Source: Streptomyces natalensis ATCC 27448
GTDB taxonomy: Bacteria > Actinomycetota > Actinomycetes > Streptomycetales > Streptomycetaceae
Reading direction: 5' to 3'
NCBI RefSeq assembly: GCF_000935125.1
Contig: NZ_JRKI01000009.1
Location: 1-64,000 of the forward strand
Length of the DNA stretch: 64,000 nt
In this document: positions 10,419 through 18,800 of the stretch, piece by piece
How the letters are laid out: every line of letters begins with the position of its first letter
Position numbering within the stretch: position 1 is the first letter of the stretch
Program-made: the position numbers and the translations under genes
The notes under the pieces: generated by a model
Seen by the model: only the letters and a program-made list of their open reading frames with translations
Told to the model about the DNA's origin: nothing
Database searches by the model: none

Positions 10419-11264
10419 ATGTCCCGCCATGTCGCCATCGTCACCGATTCCACGGCCTACTTGCCGCCGGCGGCCCTCGTACGTCACCGCATCACGGCCG
10501 TACCGCTGACCGTCGTCCTGGGGGACCAGGCCCTCGAAGAGGGCACCGAGATCTCCGCGAGATCCGTCGCCCAGGCGCTCCAGAAGCGCCGTCCGGTGAC
10601 GACTTCTCGGCCCAGCCCCGCCACCTTCGCGGACACCTACCGCCGGGTCGCCGAGAGCGGTGCGACCGGCATCGTCTCGCTGCACCTGTCCTCGGAGTTC
10701 TCCGGTACCTATGACGCGGCGGTGCTCGCGGCCAAAGAGGCGCCGGTGCCGGTACGCGTCGTGGACACCGGGATGGTCGCGATGGCCCTCGGGTTCTGCG
10801 CCCTCGCGGCGGCCGAGGTGGCGGAGACCGGCGGGGACGTGGACGAGGCGGTGGCGGCCGCGGAGAAGCGGGCCGCGGGGACCTCCGCCTATTTCTACGT
10901 CGACACCCTCGACTATCTGCGCCGCGGCGGCCGGATCGGCGCGGCCCAGGCGCTGTTCGGCTCGGCGCTGGCGGTCAAGCCGCTCCTCCAACTCACCGAC
11001 GGGCGCATCGAACTGCTGGAGAAGGTCCGTACGGCGTCCAAGGCCATCGCACGGCTGGAGGAGATCGCCGCGGAGCGGGCGGGGGAGGGCGAGGTCGATA
11101 TCGCGGTCCACCATCTCGCGGCGGCGGAGCGCGCGGACGCGCTGGCCCAGAGGCTTCGGGAGCGGGTGCCGGGCCTTCAGGAGCTGCATGTGAGCGAGGT
11201 GGGCGCGGTGATCGGCGCGCATACGGGGCCGGGGCTGCTGGGGGCCGTGGTGTCGCCGAGGTGA
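10419..11264 (+). CDS. DegV family fatty-acid-binding protein
   Basis: DegV-fold protein of 281 aa. Family members bind one fatty acid, and in Firmicutes FakB proteins present it to the kinase FakA. Visible family signatures are the IVTDSTAYLP start, TSRPSPATFADTY near 66-78, SLHLSSEFSGTYDAA near 88-102, and the C-terminal HTGPGLLG. No fakA-like gene is nearby, so the partner is unclear. There is no ribosome site. TAACCT at 10406-10411 sits 7 nt before the ATG, so the mRNA is probably leaderless. The start is set by this spacing and by the conserved N-terminus. Confidence 0.9.
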   Translation: MSRHVAIVTDSTAYLPPAALVRHRITAVPLTVVLGDQALEEGTEISARSVAQALQKRRPVTTSRPSPATFADTYRRVAESGATGIVSLHLSSEFSGTYDAAVLAAKEAPVPVRVVDTGMVAMALGFCALAAAEVAETGGDVDEAVAAAEKRAAGTSAYFYVDTLDYLRRGGRIGAAQALFGSALAVKPLLQLTDGRIELLEKVRTASKAIARLEEIAAERAGEGEVDIAVHHLAAAERADALAQRLRERVPGLQELHVSEVGAVIGAHTGPGLLGAVVSPR

Positions 11265-11385
11265 GGGAGGCGGGAGCTGGGGGCCGGGACTCTTGTGGGT
11301 GACGTAGTTATCCACAACTGGGCCGATATCCACGGGAATTGAGCCGGCTCGGCGAGATCGGCGCGGGATGCCTAGCGTCGGGGGC

Positions 11386-12426
11386 ATGAACTCTCGATCG
11401 GCCGCATGGCCTGCGTCATCCGCTGCTGCACCTTCCGCTGCACCTTCTGCCCGGGAGCGGGCCGCCGCCCTCTTCGCGGAGGCCGGAGCCGGGCCCGGCG
11501 TCCTGGGTCCGAGCGCACCGCCGACTCCGCCCGACCCGCCCGATCCCCCCGGGCCGCCCCATGCGCCAGAGCCCCCGTATCTGCCGGACCCGCCGGCTTC
11601 TCCGGGGCCGCGCCGAGGGGAGCGGGTATGGCTCGCGGTGCGGGAACGGCTGCCGCTCTGGGTGCAGTTACGGTGCGGCACGGACCCCAAGGCGCTCGCC
11701 GCGCTGGCCCTGGTGCTCGTGGTGGCCCTCGGGTTCGCCGTACAGCACTTCTGGGGTGCGAGCCCGGAGCCGGTACGTGCCCCGGCCGCCGCAAGAGCGG
11801 AGGCGGCGCCAGGCGCCGGCCCCCGGCCATCGTCCTTGTCCCCCTCCCTCTCACCCTCCTTGTCCGGGTCTCTCCCCTCGCCCGGCCCGACGGCGAGACG
11901 GGCGCCGGGTGGCACGCCACAAGAGCTGGTCATCGACGTTGCGGGCAAGGTCCGGCACCCCGGGATCCACCGGCTGCCACCGGGGTCGCGGGTGACCGAT
12001 GCGCTACGGGCGGCGGGCGGCGTGCTGCACGGGGCGAGCACCCTCGGGCTGAACCGGGCGCGGCTGCTGACCGACGGCGAGCAGATCGTGGTGGGCGAGC
12101 CACGCGCGGGAGGGGCCGGGGATACGGGGAGCGGGGGGAGCGGGGGGAGTGGGGGGAATGCGGGGACGGCGGCGGGTGCGGGGGGCGCCGCCGCGGGGAA
12201 CGGCTCCGCAGGCGGGGCCGCGGCCGGCGGGGGCGGGCCGGTCAGCCTCAACGCCGCGACCGAGCAGCAGCTCGATGCCCTCCCCGGCGTAGGGCCCGTC
12301 CTCGCCCGGCACATCATCGAATTCCGCACCCAGCACGGTGGTTTCACGTCCGTGGAGCAGCTCCGTCAGGTGACCGGGATCGGCGATCGGCGGTTCGCCG
12401 ATCTTCGTCCGCTGGTGCAGCCATGA
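11386..12426 (+). CDS. comEA: ComEA-like DNA-binding protein (SLBB + helix-hairpin-helix)
   Basis: A 346-aa membrane-anchored DNA-binding protein of the competence-type uptake system. Residues 1-90 are Pro/Ala-rich and cytoplasmic. A membrane segment (ALAALALVLVVALGFAV) lies near 107-125. A Ser/Pro linker follows, then an SLBB-like domain (VIDVAGKVRHPGIHRLPPGS, about 181-235), a Gly-rich spacer, and two helix-hairpin-helix motifs (LNAATEQQLDALPGVG and VEQLRQVTGIG). TAGCGT at 11373-11378 lies 7 nt before ATG 11386, supporting a leaderless start; ATG 11368 would add six residues. The stop overlaps comEC as ATGA. Confidence 0.9.
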   Translation: MNSRSAAWPASSAAAPSAAPSARERAAALFAEAGAGPGVLGPSAPPTPPDPPDPPGPPHAPEPPYLPDPPASPGPRRGERVWLAVRERLPLWVQLRCGTDPKALAALALVLVVALGFAVQHFWGASPEPVRAPAAARAEAAPGAGPRPSSLSPSLSPSLSGSLPSPGPTARRAPGGTPQELVIDVAGKVRHPGIHRLPPGSRVTDALRAAGGVLHGASTLGLNRARLLTDGEQIVVGEPRAGGAGDTGSGGSGGSGGNAGTAAGAGGAAAGNGSAGGAAAGGGGPVSLNAATEQQLDALPGVGPVLARHIIEFRTQHGGFTSVEQLRQVTGIGDRRFADLRPLVQP

Positions 12427-15353
12427 CCGCCACCCGTACCCCCGTGCACGCCTCGGCGGGCTCGCCGTACGGCGACTCGGACCCGCAGCAGGAGGGCCCG
12501 GCCGATCTGCGCCTGGTCGCGCCGGCGCTGGCCGCCTGGGGCGCCGCGGCGGTCGGTCTGGGGGCACCGGGCGGCGTGGTGGCGGCGCTCTGCGCCGGTG
12601 CGGTGGGTCTGGCGGTGATCGCGTTACGGATGGCGGCGGTGCGCCGGAGCGGCGTCGGCCCCTCGCCCGGAGGCCGGTCGGCCGGTGCGCTCGTCGCGCT
12701 GGCGGCGGTGCTGCTGTGCGCCGCGGCCGGGGCCGCCTCCGCGGCGCTGCATGCGGCGGATCTGCGGCGCGGCCCGCTGCCCGGCTGGGCGCAGCGGTAC
12801 GCACGGGTCACGGCCGAGCTGGTGGTCACCGGTGATCCGCATCCGACCCGTCCCACGGTGCGCGGATCCCAACGGACGCCCCCGGCACTGGTGTTCACCG
12901 CCGATGCGGTCCAAGTCACCGCACCGGACGGAGCGGTGACCGTCGGCCGTACGCCGACGCTGGTCGTCGTCCAGGGACAGCGCAAGGGAACGGGGGACGA
13001 CAGCGGGCAGGGCAACGGCGCACCGGACACCGGGGAACGCCCGGCGGACGAGGCGCGGGGCGGGCTGTCCGCCCCGTGGCGAGGGCTGCTGCCGTCGACC
13101 CGCATCCGGGTGGTGGCGCGCACCGCCCCGCCGCTGTCGGCGAGCGACCAGGTCGCAGCCGTCCTACGGGTCGACGGCGATGCCCCGCCGGTCCGCACGG
13201 GCCCGCCGTCCGCCCTTCAGCGGCTGGCGGGAAGCCTGCGGGCGGGCCTGCGCGAGGCGACCGACGGGCTGCGCCCCGATGCGCGGGCGCTGCTGCCAGG
13301 CTTCGTCGTGGGCGACACCTCGCGGGTGCCGCCGGATCTGGCCGATGCCTTCCGCGCCACCGATCTGACCCATCTGCTCGCCGTCTCCGGCAGCAACCTC
13401 ACCCTCGTCCTCGCACTGCTGATCGGCCCGCCGCATCTCGCCCTGCGCGCCGAACGCCGTGGGCTGGCGCCGCGCCTGGGCCTGTCGCTGCGCACCACCG
13501 CTTTCATCGGCGGCGCGCTCGCGCTCGCCTTCGTCGTCGTGTGCCGGCCGGACCCCAGCGTGCTGCGGGCCGCCGCCTGCGGTCTGATCACCCTGCTCGC
13601 GATCGGCAGCGGCCGCCGGCGTTCCCTGCTGCCCGCGCTCGCCGCCGCGGTCCTGCTGCTGGTGCTCTACGACCCCTGGCTCGCCCGCAGTTACGGCTTT
13701 GTGCTCTCCGTCCTGGCGACCGGTGCGCTGCTCCTGCTCGCCCCGCGCTGGAGCGCTGCGCTCCAACGGCGCCGGGTGCCGCCCCGCTTGGCCGAGATGC
13801 TCGCCGCGGCGGCCGCCGCCCAGGCGGTCTGTGCGCCCGTTGTCGTCGTACTCGCCGCCCGGGTCGGACTGGTCGCCGTGCCCTGCAATCTGCTCGCCGA
13901 ACTCGCCGTCGGCCCGGCCACCGTCCTCGGTTTCGCGGCCCTGGCCCTCGCCCCGGTGGCTCTGCCGGTCGCCAAGGCCGTGGCGTGGTGCGCCGCCTGG
14001 CCCACCGAGGCCGTCGCCGTCCTCGCCCGTACGGGCTCCTCGCTGCCGGGCGCCGAACTCGACTGGCCGGGCGGCTGGCAGGGCGGGCTGCTGCTGGCGG
14101 CCGTCACCGTCGCCCTGGTCACGGCCGGCCGCCGCCTGCTGCGCCACCGCTGGCTCTGTGTGCTGTGCGCCCTGGCCCTCGTCCTGGCGGTCTGCCGTCC
14201 GGCCCCGTTCACTCGTATTCTCACCGGCTGGCCGCCACCGGGGTGGCGGGCGGTGGTGTGCGATGTGGGACAGGGCGACGGCCTGGTCCTGGCGGCCGGA
14301 GACGGTACGGCCCTCGTCGTCGACACCGGGCCCGAGCCGCGAGCCATCGACCGCTGCCTGACCGACCTCGGTATCCGCCGCATTCCGCTTCTCGTGCTGA
14401 CGCATTTTCACGCGGACCACGTGGACGGCCTGCCCGGAGCGCTGCGCGGCCGCGCGGTCGGCGCGATCGAGACCACCACGCTCCATATCCCCTCGGGACA
14501 GGCCGAGTTCGTACGCCGCCGGGCCGCGGCGGCCCATGTGCCGGTCGTCCACGCCGTAGCCGGGGAGCGCCGCCGCCTGGGCCCACTGAGCTGGGAGGTC
14601 CTCTGGCCGCCCGCCCCCACGCCGCCGGGAGCCCAGGCCCCGGCCGCCGTTCCCCCCGACCCCAACGACTCCAGCGTCACCCTGCTCGTACGGACGGGCG
14701 GCCTGACCCTCCTGCTGCTCGGTGACCTCGAACCACCCGCCCAGCAAGCCCTGTTGGCCACCCATCCGCAGCTGCCCGCCGTCGACGTCCTGAAGGTGGC
14801 ACACCACGGCTCGGCCTATCAGGACCCCGAGCTGATACACCGCCTGGCGCCGCGGCTGGCCCTGATATCGGTCGGCGCCGGCAATCCGTACGGCCACCCC
14901 TCGGCCCGCACCGTCGCGGAGCTCCGCGCCCAGGGCGCCCGGGTGCTGCGCACCGACACCGACGGCGCCCTCGCGGTGCTCGGCACCCATGACCGGCTGA
15001 CCGCCGTGATACGCGGCCGCCGGCGCCGGCTCCACGGGCGCCTGCGGCGCCGGGCCCGGGGCGGCAGACCGCCTCCGGGGAGCGGGCCCTGCCGGTCGGC
15101 GCGGGGCCCGTGGCCGACCGCATCCGCCGTCGGTTCGCCGCCGGGCGGACGCACAGCGGGTGACCCCGGGACGGGCCGCCTCCGCCCGCCGCCTATTCGG
15201 CCTCGCGCCATCCGTCGTACTCGGCCGCCAGCTCGTCCAGCCGTGCCGGGTCGTGGGCCGCGTCCGGGTCCTCGACCACGACCAGCCACTGCGCGTCCTC
15301 GGCGTCGTCCTCGCCGGCCAGGGCGTCCCGTACGAGCTGGGGCTCCTCGGTGA
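12423..15353 (+). CDS. comEC: ComEC/Rec2 DNA-uptake channel with MBL nuclease domain; long C-terminal extension
   Basis: A 976-aa polytopic membrane protein. The N-terminal membrane segments and OB-like region are followed by the competence domain (HLLAVSGSNLTLVLALL near 317-333, LPGFVVGD before it) with about ten helices. The C-terminal metallo-beta-lactamase domain has the metal motif THFHADHVDG near 660-669. The family imports single-stranded DNA; the MBL part is thought to degrade the other strand. ATG 12423 overlaps the comEA stop. After about residue 863 the protein becomes an Arg/Pro-rich tail of roughly 110 residues. Its last 161 bp lie opposite the convergent gene at 15193-15483, so the tail may be a read-through artefact of a lost stop. 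Confidence 0.88.
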   Translation: MTATRTPVHASAGSPYGDSDPQQEGPADLRLVAPALAAWGAAAVGLGAPGGVVAALCAGAVGLAVIALRMAAVRRSGVGPSPGGRSAGALVALAAVLLCAAAGAASAALHAADLRRGPLPGWAQRYARVTAELVVTGDPHPTRPTVRGSQRTPPALVFTADAVQVTAPDGAVTVGRTPTLVVVQGQRKGTGDDSGQGNGAPDTGERPADEARGGLSAPWRGLLPSTRIRVVARTAPPLSASDQVAAVLRVDGDAPPVRTGPPSALQRLAGSLRAGLREATDGLRPDARALLPGFVVGDTSRVPPDLADAFRATDLTHLLAVSGSNLTLVLALLIGPPHLALRAERRGLAPRLGLSLRTTAFIGGALALAFVVVCRPDPSVLRAAACGLITLLAIGSGRRRSLLPALAAAVLLLVLYDPWLARSYGFVLSVLATGALLLLAPRWSAALQRRRVPPRLAEMLAAAAAAQAVCAPVVVVLAARVGLVAVPCNLLAELAVGPATVLGFAALALAPVALPVAKAVAWCAAWPTEAVAVLARTGSSLPGAELDWPGGWQGGLLLAAVTVALVTAGRRLLRHRWLCVLCALALVLAVCRPAPFTRILTGWPPPGWRAVVCDVGQGDGLVLAAGDGTALVVDTGPEPRAIDRCLTDLGIRRIPLLVLTHFHADHVDGLPGALRGRAVGAIETTTLHIPSGQAEFVRRRAAAAHVPVVHAVAGERRRLGPLSWEVLWPPAPTPPGAQAPAAVPPDPNDSSVTLLVRTGGLTLLLLGDLEPPAQQALLATHPQLPAVDVLKVAHHGSAYQDPELIHRLAPRLALISVGAGNPYGHPSARTVAELRAQGARVLRTDTDGALAVLGTHDRLTAVIRGRRRRLHGRLRRRARGGRPPPGSGPCRSARGPWPTASAVGSPPGGRTAGDPGTGRLRPPPIRPRAIRRTRPPARPAVPGRGPRPGPRPRPATARPRRRPRRPGRPVRAGAPR

Positions 15354-15483
15354 GGCCGAGGAGTTCGGCCAGCTGTTCCGCGAGCTCCTCGGCGGCATCA
15401 CGGTCGGGCAGAACCAGGACGTGCCGCAGGGGCGGGGCGTGGTGGGGGTGCGGGGCCGGGTGGGCCTGTGCTGCGTCGCTCAC
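15193..15483 (-). CDS. Small acidic protein of unknown function
   Basis: A 96-aa protein rich in Asp, Glu and Ala (for example DAAEELAEQLAELLG), with a His/Pro-rich N-terminus and a middle strand RHVLVLPD. It is called because codon use is normal and the product is compact and ordered, unlike the Arg/Pro-rich reading on the opposite strand. The start is GTG 15483. Its 3' 161 bp overlap the tail of comEC on the other strand. I recognise no family. Confidence 0.65.
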   Translation of the reverse strand: MSDAAQAHPAPHPHHAPPLRHVLVLPDRDAAEELAEQLAELLGLTEEPQLVRDALAGEDDAEDAQWLVVVEDPDAAHDPARLDELAAEYDGWREAE

Positions 15484-15594
15484 CGGTCCATTGTCCGGCA
15501 GGGGGCGGGCACCGGGTACGGCGGGCGGGCGAAGGCCGGTCCGGGCGGAAACGACAGACGGGGAGCCCGGCGGGACGGCGGACGGGGGCAGCCA

Positions 15595-15720
15595 GAGGAG
15601 GGCGGGACCGCGGGCGGAATGCCGGGGAGTGAGGCAACAAGGGGAAGGCGGGACAGCGGGCGGAATCGGGAGTGGGGGAGCCGGCGGAATCGGCAGCGGG
15701 GGAGCCATGGGAAGGCCGCG
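15595..15720. repeat. Short imperfect direct repeats in a purine-rich spacer
   Basis: The 307-bp gene-free stretch 15487-15793 is purine-rich on the + strand. It holds repeated words: GCGGGACCGCGGGCGGAAT and GCGGGACAGCGGGCGGAAT, then GGCGGAATCGG twice, each followed by a GTGGGGGAGCC or GCGGGGGAGCC block. The copies are imperfect and 20-50 bp apart. No gene is seen apart from the promoter of holA at its right end. Confidence 0.55.
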
Positions 15721-15762
15721 ACCGCAGGTGGAACGCCCGGGAGTGAGGCAGGCAGGGCGGCG

Positions 15763-15785
15763 TTGTCAGTGGGGCGTGGGATGCT
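15763..15785 (+). promoter_or_regulatory. RecA-NDp-type (PafBC) promoter of holA
   Basis: TTGTCAGTGG at 15763-15772, 7 nt, then GATGCT at 15780-15785. This matches the actinobacterial LexA-independent DNA-damage promoter, TTGTCRGTGG-N7-TANNNT, except for the first base of the -10 hexamer. The ATG of holA begins 8 nt downstream, so the transcript is probably leaderless. The same class of site occurs at 33853, 36587, 39218 and 47113. Confidence 0.65.
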
Positions 15786-15793
15786 GGACCGCG

Positions 15794-16780
15794 ATGGCCA
15801 GGAAGACAGCTCACGACGACCCTCTCGCCCCCGTCACGCTCGCCGTGGGCCAGGAGGACCTGCTCCTCGACCGCGCGGTGCAGCAGGTGGTGGCGGCCGC
15901 CCGCGCCGCCGACGCGGACACCGATGTCCGCGATCTGACCCCCGACCAGCTCCAGCCCGGCACCCTCGCCGAGCTCACCAGCCCCTCGCTCTTCTCCGAG
16001 CGCAAGGTCGTGGTGGTGCGCAACGCGCAGGACCTCTCCGCCGACACCATCAAGGACGTCAAGGCGTATCTCGGGTCGCCCGCCGAGGAGATCACGCTCG
16101 TGCTGCTGCATGCCGGCGCCGCCAAGGGCAAGGGGCTGCTGGATGCCGCCCGTAAGGCCGGGGCGCGCGAGGTGGCCTGCGCCAAGATGACCAAACCGGC
16201 GGACCGGCTGGCGTTCGTACGGGGCGAGTTCCGGGCCATCGGCCGTTCCGCGACGCCGGAGGCGTGCCAGGCGCTGGTCGATGCGATCGGCAGCGATCTG
16301 CGCGAGCTGGCCTCGGCCTGTTCGCAGCTGACCGCCGATGTCGAGGGCACGATCGACCCGGCCGTCGTCGCGCGCTACTACACCGGACGGGCCGAGGCGT
16401 CGAGCTTCACGGTTGCGGACCGTGCCGTCGAGGGCCGGGCCGCGGAGGCGCTGGAGGCGCTGCGCTGGTCGCTCGCCACCGGCGTCGCCCCCGTCATGAT
16501 CACCAGCGCGCTGGCCCAGGGCGTCCGCGCCATCGGCAAACTGGCCTCCGCCCCCCGCGGCGCCCGCCCCGGCGACCTCGCCCGTGATCTGGGCATGCCG
16601 CCATGGAAGATCGACCGGGTACGACAGCAGATGCGCGGCTGGTCGGCGGACGGCGTGGCGACGGCGCTGCGAGCGGTGGCGGCGGCCGATGCGGGGGTCA
16701 AGGGCGGCGGGGACGACCCCGCGTACGCCCTGGAGAAGGCCATCGTCGCCATCGCCCGGGCGGCCCGGTCCCAGCGCTGA
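15794..16780 (+). CDS. holA: DNA polymerase III delta subunit
   Basis: HolA, 328 aa, the clamp-loader subunit that opens the beta sliding clamp during replication. The family layout is visible: an N-terminal RecA-like domain without a functional P-loop (TLAVGQEDLLLDRAVQQVV), then LTSPSLFSERKVVVVRNA near 60-77, a lid, and a C-terminal collar domain with FTVADRAVEGRAAEALEALR. Length is as expected. The gene stands alone behind what looks like a DNA-damage promoter, which would make clamp-loader supply responsive to damage. A minus-strand gene converges on it with a 66-bp gap. Confidence 0.93.
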   Translation: MARKTAHDDPLAPVTLAVGQEDLLLDRAVQQVVAAARAADADTDVRDLTPDQLQPGTLAELTSPSLFSERKVVVVRNAQDLSADTIKDVKAYLGSPAEEITLVLLHAGAAKGKGLLDAARKAGAREVACAKMTKPADRLAFVRGEFRAIGRSATPEACQALVDAIGSDLRELASACSQLTADVEGTIDPAVVARYYTGRAEASSFTVADRAVEGRAAEALEALRWSLATGVAPVMITSALAQGVRAIGKLASAPRGARPGDLARDLGMPPWKIDRVRQQMRGWSADGVATALRAVAAADAGVKGGGDDPAYALEKAIVAIARAARSQR

Positions 16781-16846
16781 GGCCCGCCCGCGCCGTCGTC
16801 CCGACCGATGCCGTCGGCACTCGCGGCGCCGGTCCGACCCCGCCGG

Positions 16847-17779
16847 CTACCTCGCCCCGGACCCCCGTAGCCGCTGGAGGGTCTCCCGGGCGCTGGTCTT
16901 CAGCATCGTCGCCACGTCGTCCCCGGTCGGCTGCTTGCCGGAGGCGCTGCTCGACGGGAAATTCGACCAGGTCGACTGGTACGTCATCCAGCCGTCCCGC
17001 ACCCCGAGGATCACGTACGAGCTGCCGGACCCGCCGTCCTTGTTCTTCTGGCTCACCAGATAGGCATCGTCGCCGAGGCCCGTGACCCGCTCGACCCGGT
17101 ACTCGACCGAGGACCCCTGCTTCTCGTACGCCAGGTAGCCGGCCGCGAACTCCGGGCCGGGGTCGCTCTTCTTGTGCAGCGTGGCGGTGCTGTAGAGCCA
17201 GGCCGACGAGTAGTCGCCGACGCTCGCGTCCTTCCGTTTGAAGGAGGCGTTGCACCACATGCTGTCCATCGCGGTCTGCCGGGACCCGCTGTGCTCCGGA
17301 TTGGCGGTCCTGCCGTCCGAACCGGCGCTGTGCCGCTCCTCGACGGCGAAGCCGGCGTCCTTGACCGGCGTCAGCGACGTGGCCGCGCACAGGTCGTCGG
17401 TGTACGTGTAGCCCGCCAGGTCGGCGCGGGGCTCCGAGGAGAATGCCCCGGTGGCGAACATCACGGACGCCCAAACCGCCGAGGCCGCAATCGCCCCGCC
17501 GACCGCCCAGACCCATCCGGAGGCACCCCCGCGCCCGCCACCGGTCCCGCCCATGGGCGCTGCGGGCGGATACCCGTAGCCGCCGGCTATCTGGCCCCCG
17601 TACGGGCCGGTGACCTGCCCGTACGGGGCGGCCTGCGGTGCGCCGGGTGCGCTGGGCGGTCCGGGTGCGCCAGGGGGACCGGGGAGCGGCCCGGGTGTGC
17701 CGGGTACACCCGGCGTCTCCGATGCCCCGGATGCGGCATAGGGGTTGTACGGCCCGTTCTGATCCCCCGAGAGCGACAT
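16847..17779 (-). CDS. Membrane-anchored protein with Pro/Gly-rich N-terminus
   Basis: A 310-aa protein. Residues 1-85 are a low-complexity Pro/Gly/Ala region typical of streptomycete envelope proteins. A single membrane helix (WVWAVGGAIAASAVWASVMF) lies near 89-108. The remaining 200 residues should be extracellular and contain only two Cys (CAATSL and MWCNAS), which may form a disulphide. No enzymatic motif is seen; the fold may be a sensor or binding domain. TAATCT at 17786-17791 lies 6 nt upstream of the ATG with no ribosome site, suggesting a leaderless mRNA. Confidence 0.75.
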   Translation of the reverse strand: MSLSGDQNGPYNPYAASGASETPGVPGTPGPLPGPPGAPGPPSAPGAPQAAPYGQVTGPYGGQIAGGYGYPPAAPMGGTGGGRGGASGWVWAVGGAIAASAVWASVMFATGAFSSEPRADLAGYTYTDDLCAATSLTPVKDAGFAVEERHSAGSDGRTANPEHSGSRQTAMDSMWCNASFKRKDASVGDYSSAWLYSTATLHKKSDPGPEFAAGYLAYEKQGSSVEYRVERVTGLGDDAYLVSQKNKDGGSGSSYVILGVRDGWMTYQSTWSNFPSSSASGKQPTGDDVATMLKTSARETLQRLRGSGAR

Positions 17780-17967
17780 GGCGGCAGATTAATGGACCTG
17801 CCAGGAACCGAACCCCGTCGGATCGGCACATCTTGGCCCGCTGGGAGCGCGGCCCATCGCCCCGTCGGCTCCGGCGCACGCCCGAAGCCCCACCCGGCGT
17901 GCGCCGAAGCCCCAGCCGCCGCACGACAAGCTCCCGGGTGCGGCCGGGCCCCACCCACCGCACGACA

Positions 17968-18011
17968 AAGACCCCGCCTCCGCCCCGGGGAAGGGGCGTG
18001 AGCGGGGTCTT
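17968..18011 (-). terminator. Terminator downstream of rpsT
   Basis: AAGACCCCGC pairs with GCGGGGTCTT, and inner CGCCCC/GGGGCG segments extend the hairpin. Read on the minus strand it follows rpsT by about 170 nt and is trailed by TTGTCG. The rest of 17780-18180 contains short C-rich repeats (GAAGCCCC, CGCACGACAA) and no gene that I can support. Confidence 0.65.
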
Positions 18012-18180
18012 CGTATCAAGCAGTCGTGGCTCCGTCGGCGGATACCGCCGGGCGGGCCGGGAGCGCCGCACCCGCGTGGCGAACGCAGGCCGCGTGCGGC
18101 GCGGGGTGCCGGTCAGGGAGCGGTGAGAGGGGCCGCTGGGTCCCTGGCGGCGGAGGTGTTACAGGTCAAGCGGGGAAGGG

Positions 18181-18447
18181 TCAGCCGTTGAGACCGGCGA
18201 CCTTCTTGGCCAGCGCCGACTTCTTGTTGGCGGCGGCGTTCTTGTGAATGACACCCTTGCTGACGGCCTTGTCGAGCTTCTTGGCCGCCTCGGCCTGGGC
18301 GGTGGTGGCCTTCTGCAGGTCACCGGCCTCCACGGCCTCGCGGGTGCGACGGATCGCGGTGCGCAGAGAGGACTTGACCGCCTTGTTGCGCTGGCGAGCC
18401 TTCTCGTTGGTCTTGATCCGCTTCATCTGGGACTTGATGTTCGCCAC
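18181..18447 (-). CDS. rpsT: 30S ribosomal protein S20
   Basis: S20 of 88 aa binds 16S rRNA early in 30S assembly. The sequence is the typical Lys/Arg-rich three-helix protein, beginning [18 protein letters not shown] and ending [13 protein letters not shown]. The start codon is GTG at 18447, preceded by AAAGG at a good distance. A TAGCCT (18522-18527 on the minus strand) is a likely -10 box. The gene is divergent from lepA. Confidence 0.97.
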   Translation of the reverse strand: MANIKSQMKRIKTNEKARQRNKAVKSSLRTAIRRTREAVEAGDLQKATTAQAEAAKKLDKAVSKGVIHKNAAANKKSALAKKVAGLNG

Positions 18448-18550
18448 GAAAGAGCCTTTTCAGGTTCGTTGGAGTTTCGAGTTGCGCCGCGCACGAAAGA
18501 GGGCACGAAGCGCAGTGGACCAGGCTACCAGCAGGGCGGATGGCCGCCCA

Positions 18551-18638
18551 AACCGGCCCGGAGTCGCCCCGCAACCGGCCCGGAGTCGCCCCGCAACCGG
18601 CCCGTAGTCGCCCAGGAACCGGCCCGCAGCCACCGCGG
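18551..18638. repeat. Four tandem 22-bp repeats between rpsT and lepA
   Basis: Four head-to-tail 22-bp units begin with AACCGGCCCG at 18551, 18573, 18595 and 18617. The first two are identical (AACCGGCCCGGAGTCGCCCC plus GC); the third and fourth diverge in the second half. They lie in the 353-bp gene-free stretch 18448-18800 between the divergent rpsT and lepA genes, upstream of the rpsT promoter. Confidence 0.85.
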
Positions 18639-18800
18639 GACGCCCCCGGCCCCACCGCCGGACGGCCCCGAGCCCACCCGGAAACCGCTGCGGCCCCGCC
18701 CGACCCCGCCGACCCTCACCCTCGCCCCAGGTCATGGGACCATGGGGGAGACGTCACATATCCGAGTCCCGCCTACCCGCGTTCACTGAATGGACCCTGC

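Noticed and set aside
9408..12347. A 979-codon open frame on the minus strand
   Set aside because: It lies opposite the membrane coiled-coil gene, degV and most of comEA. The product is Arg/Pro-rich low complexity, as expected for an antisense shadow in 73 percent GC DNA.
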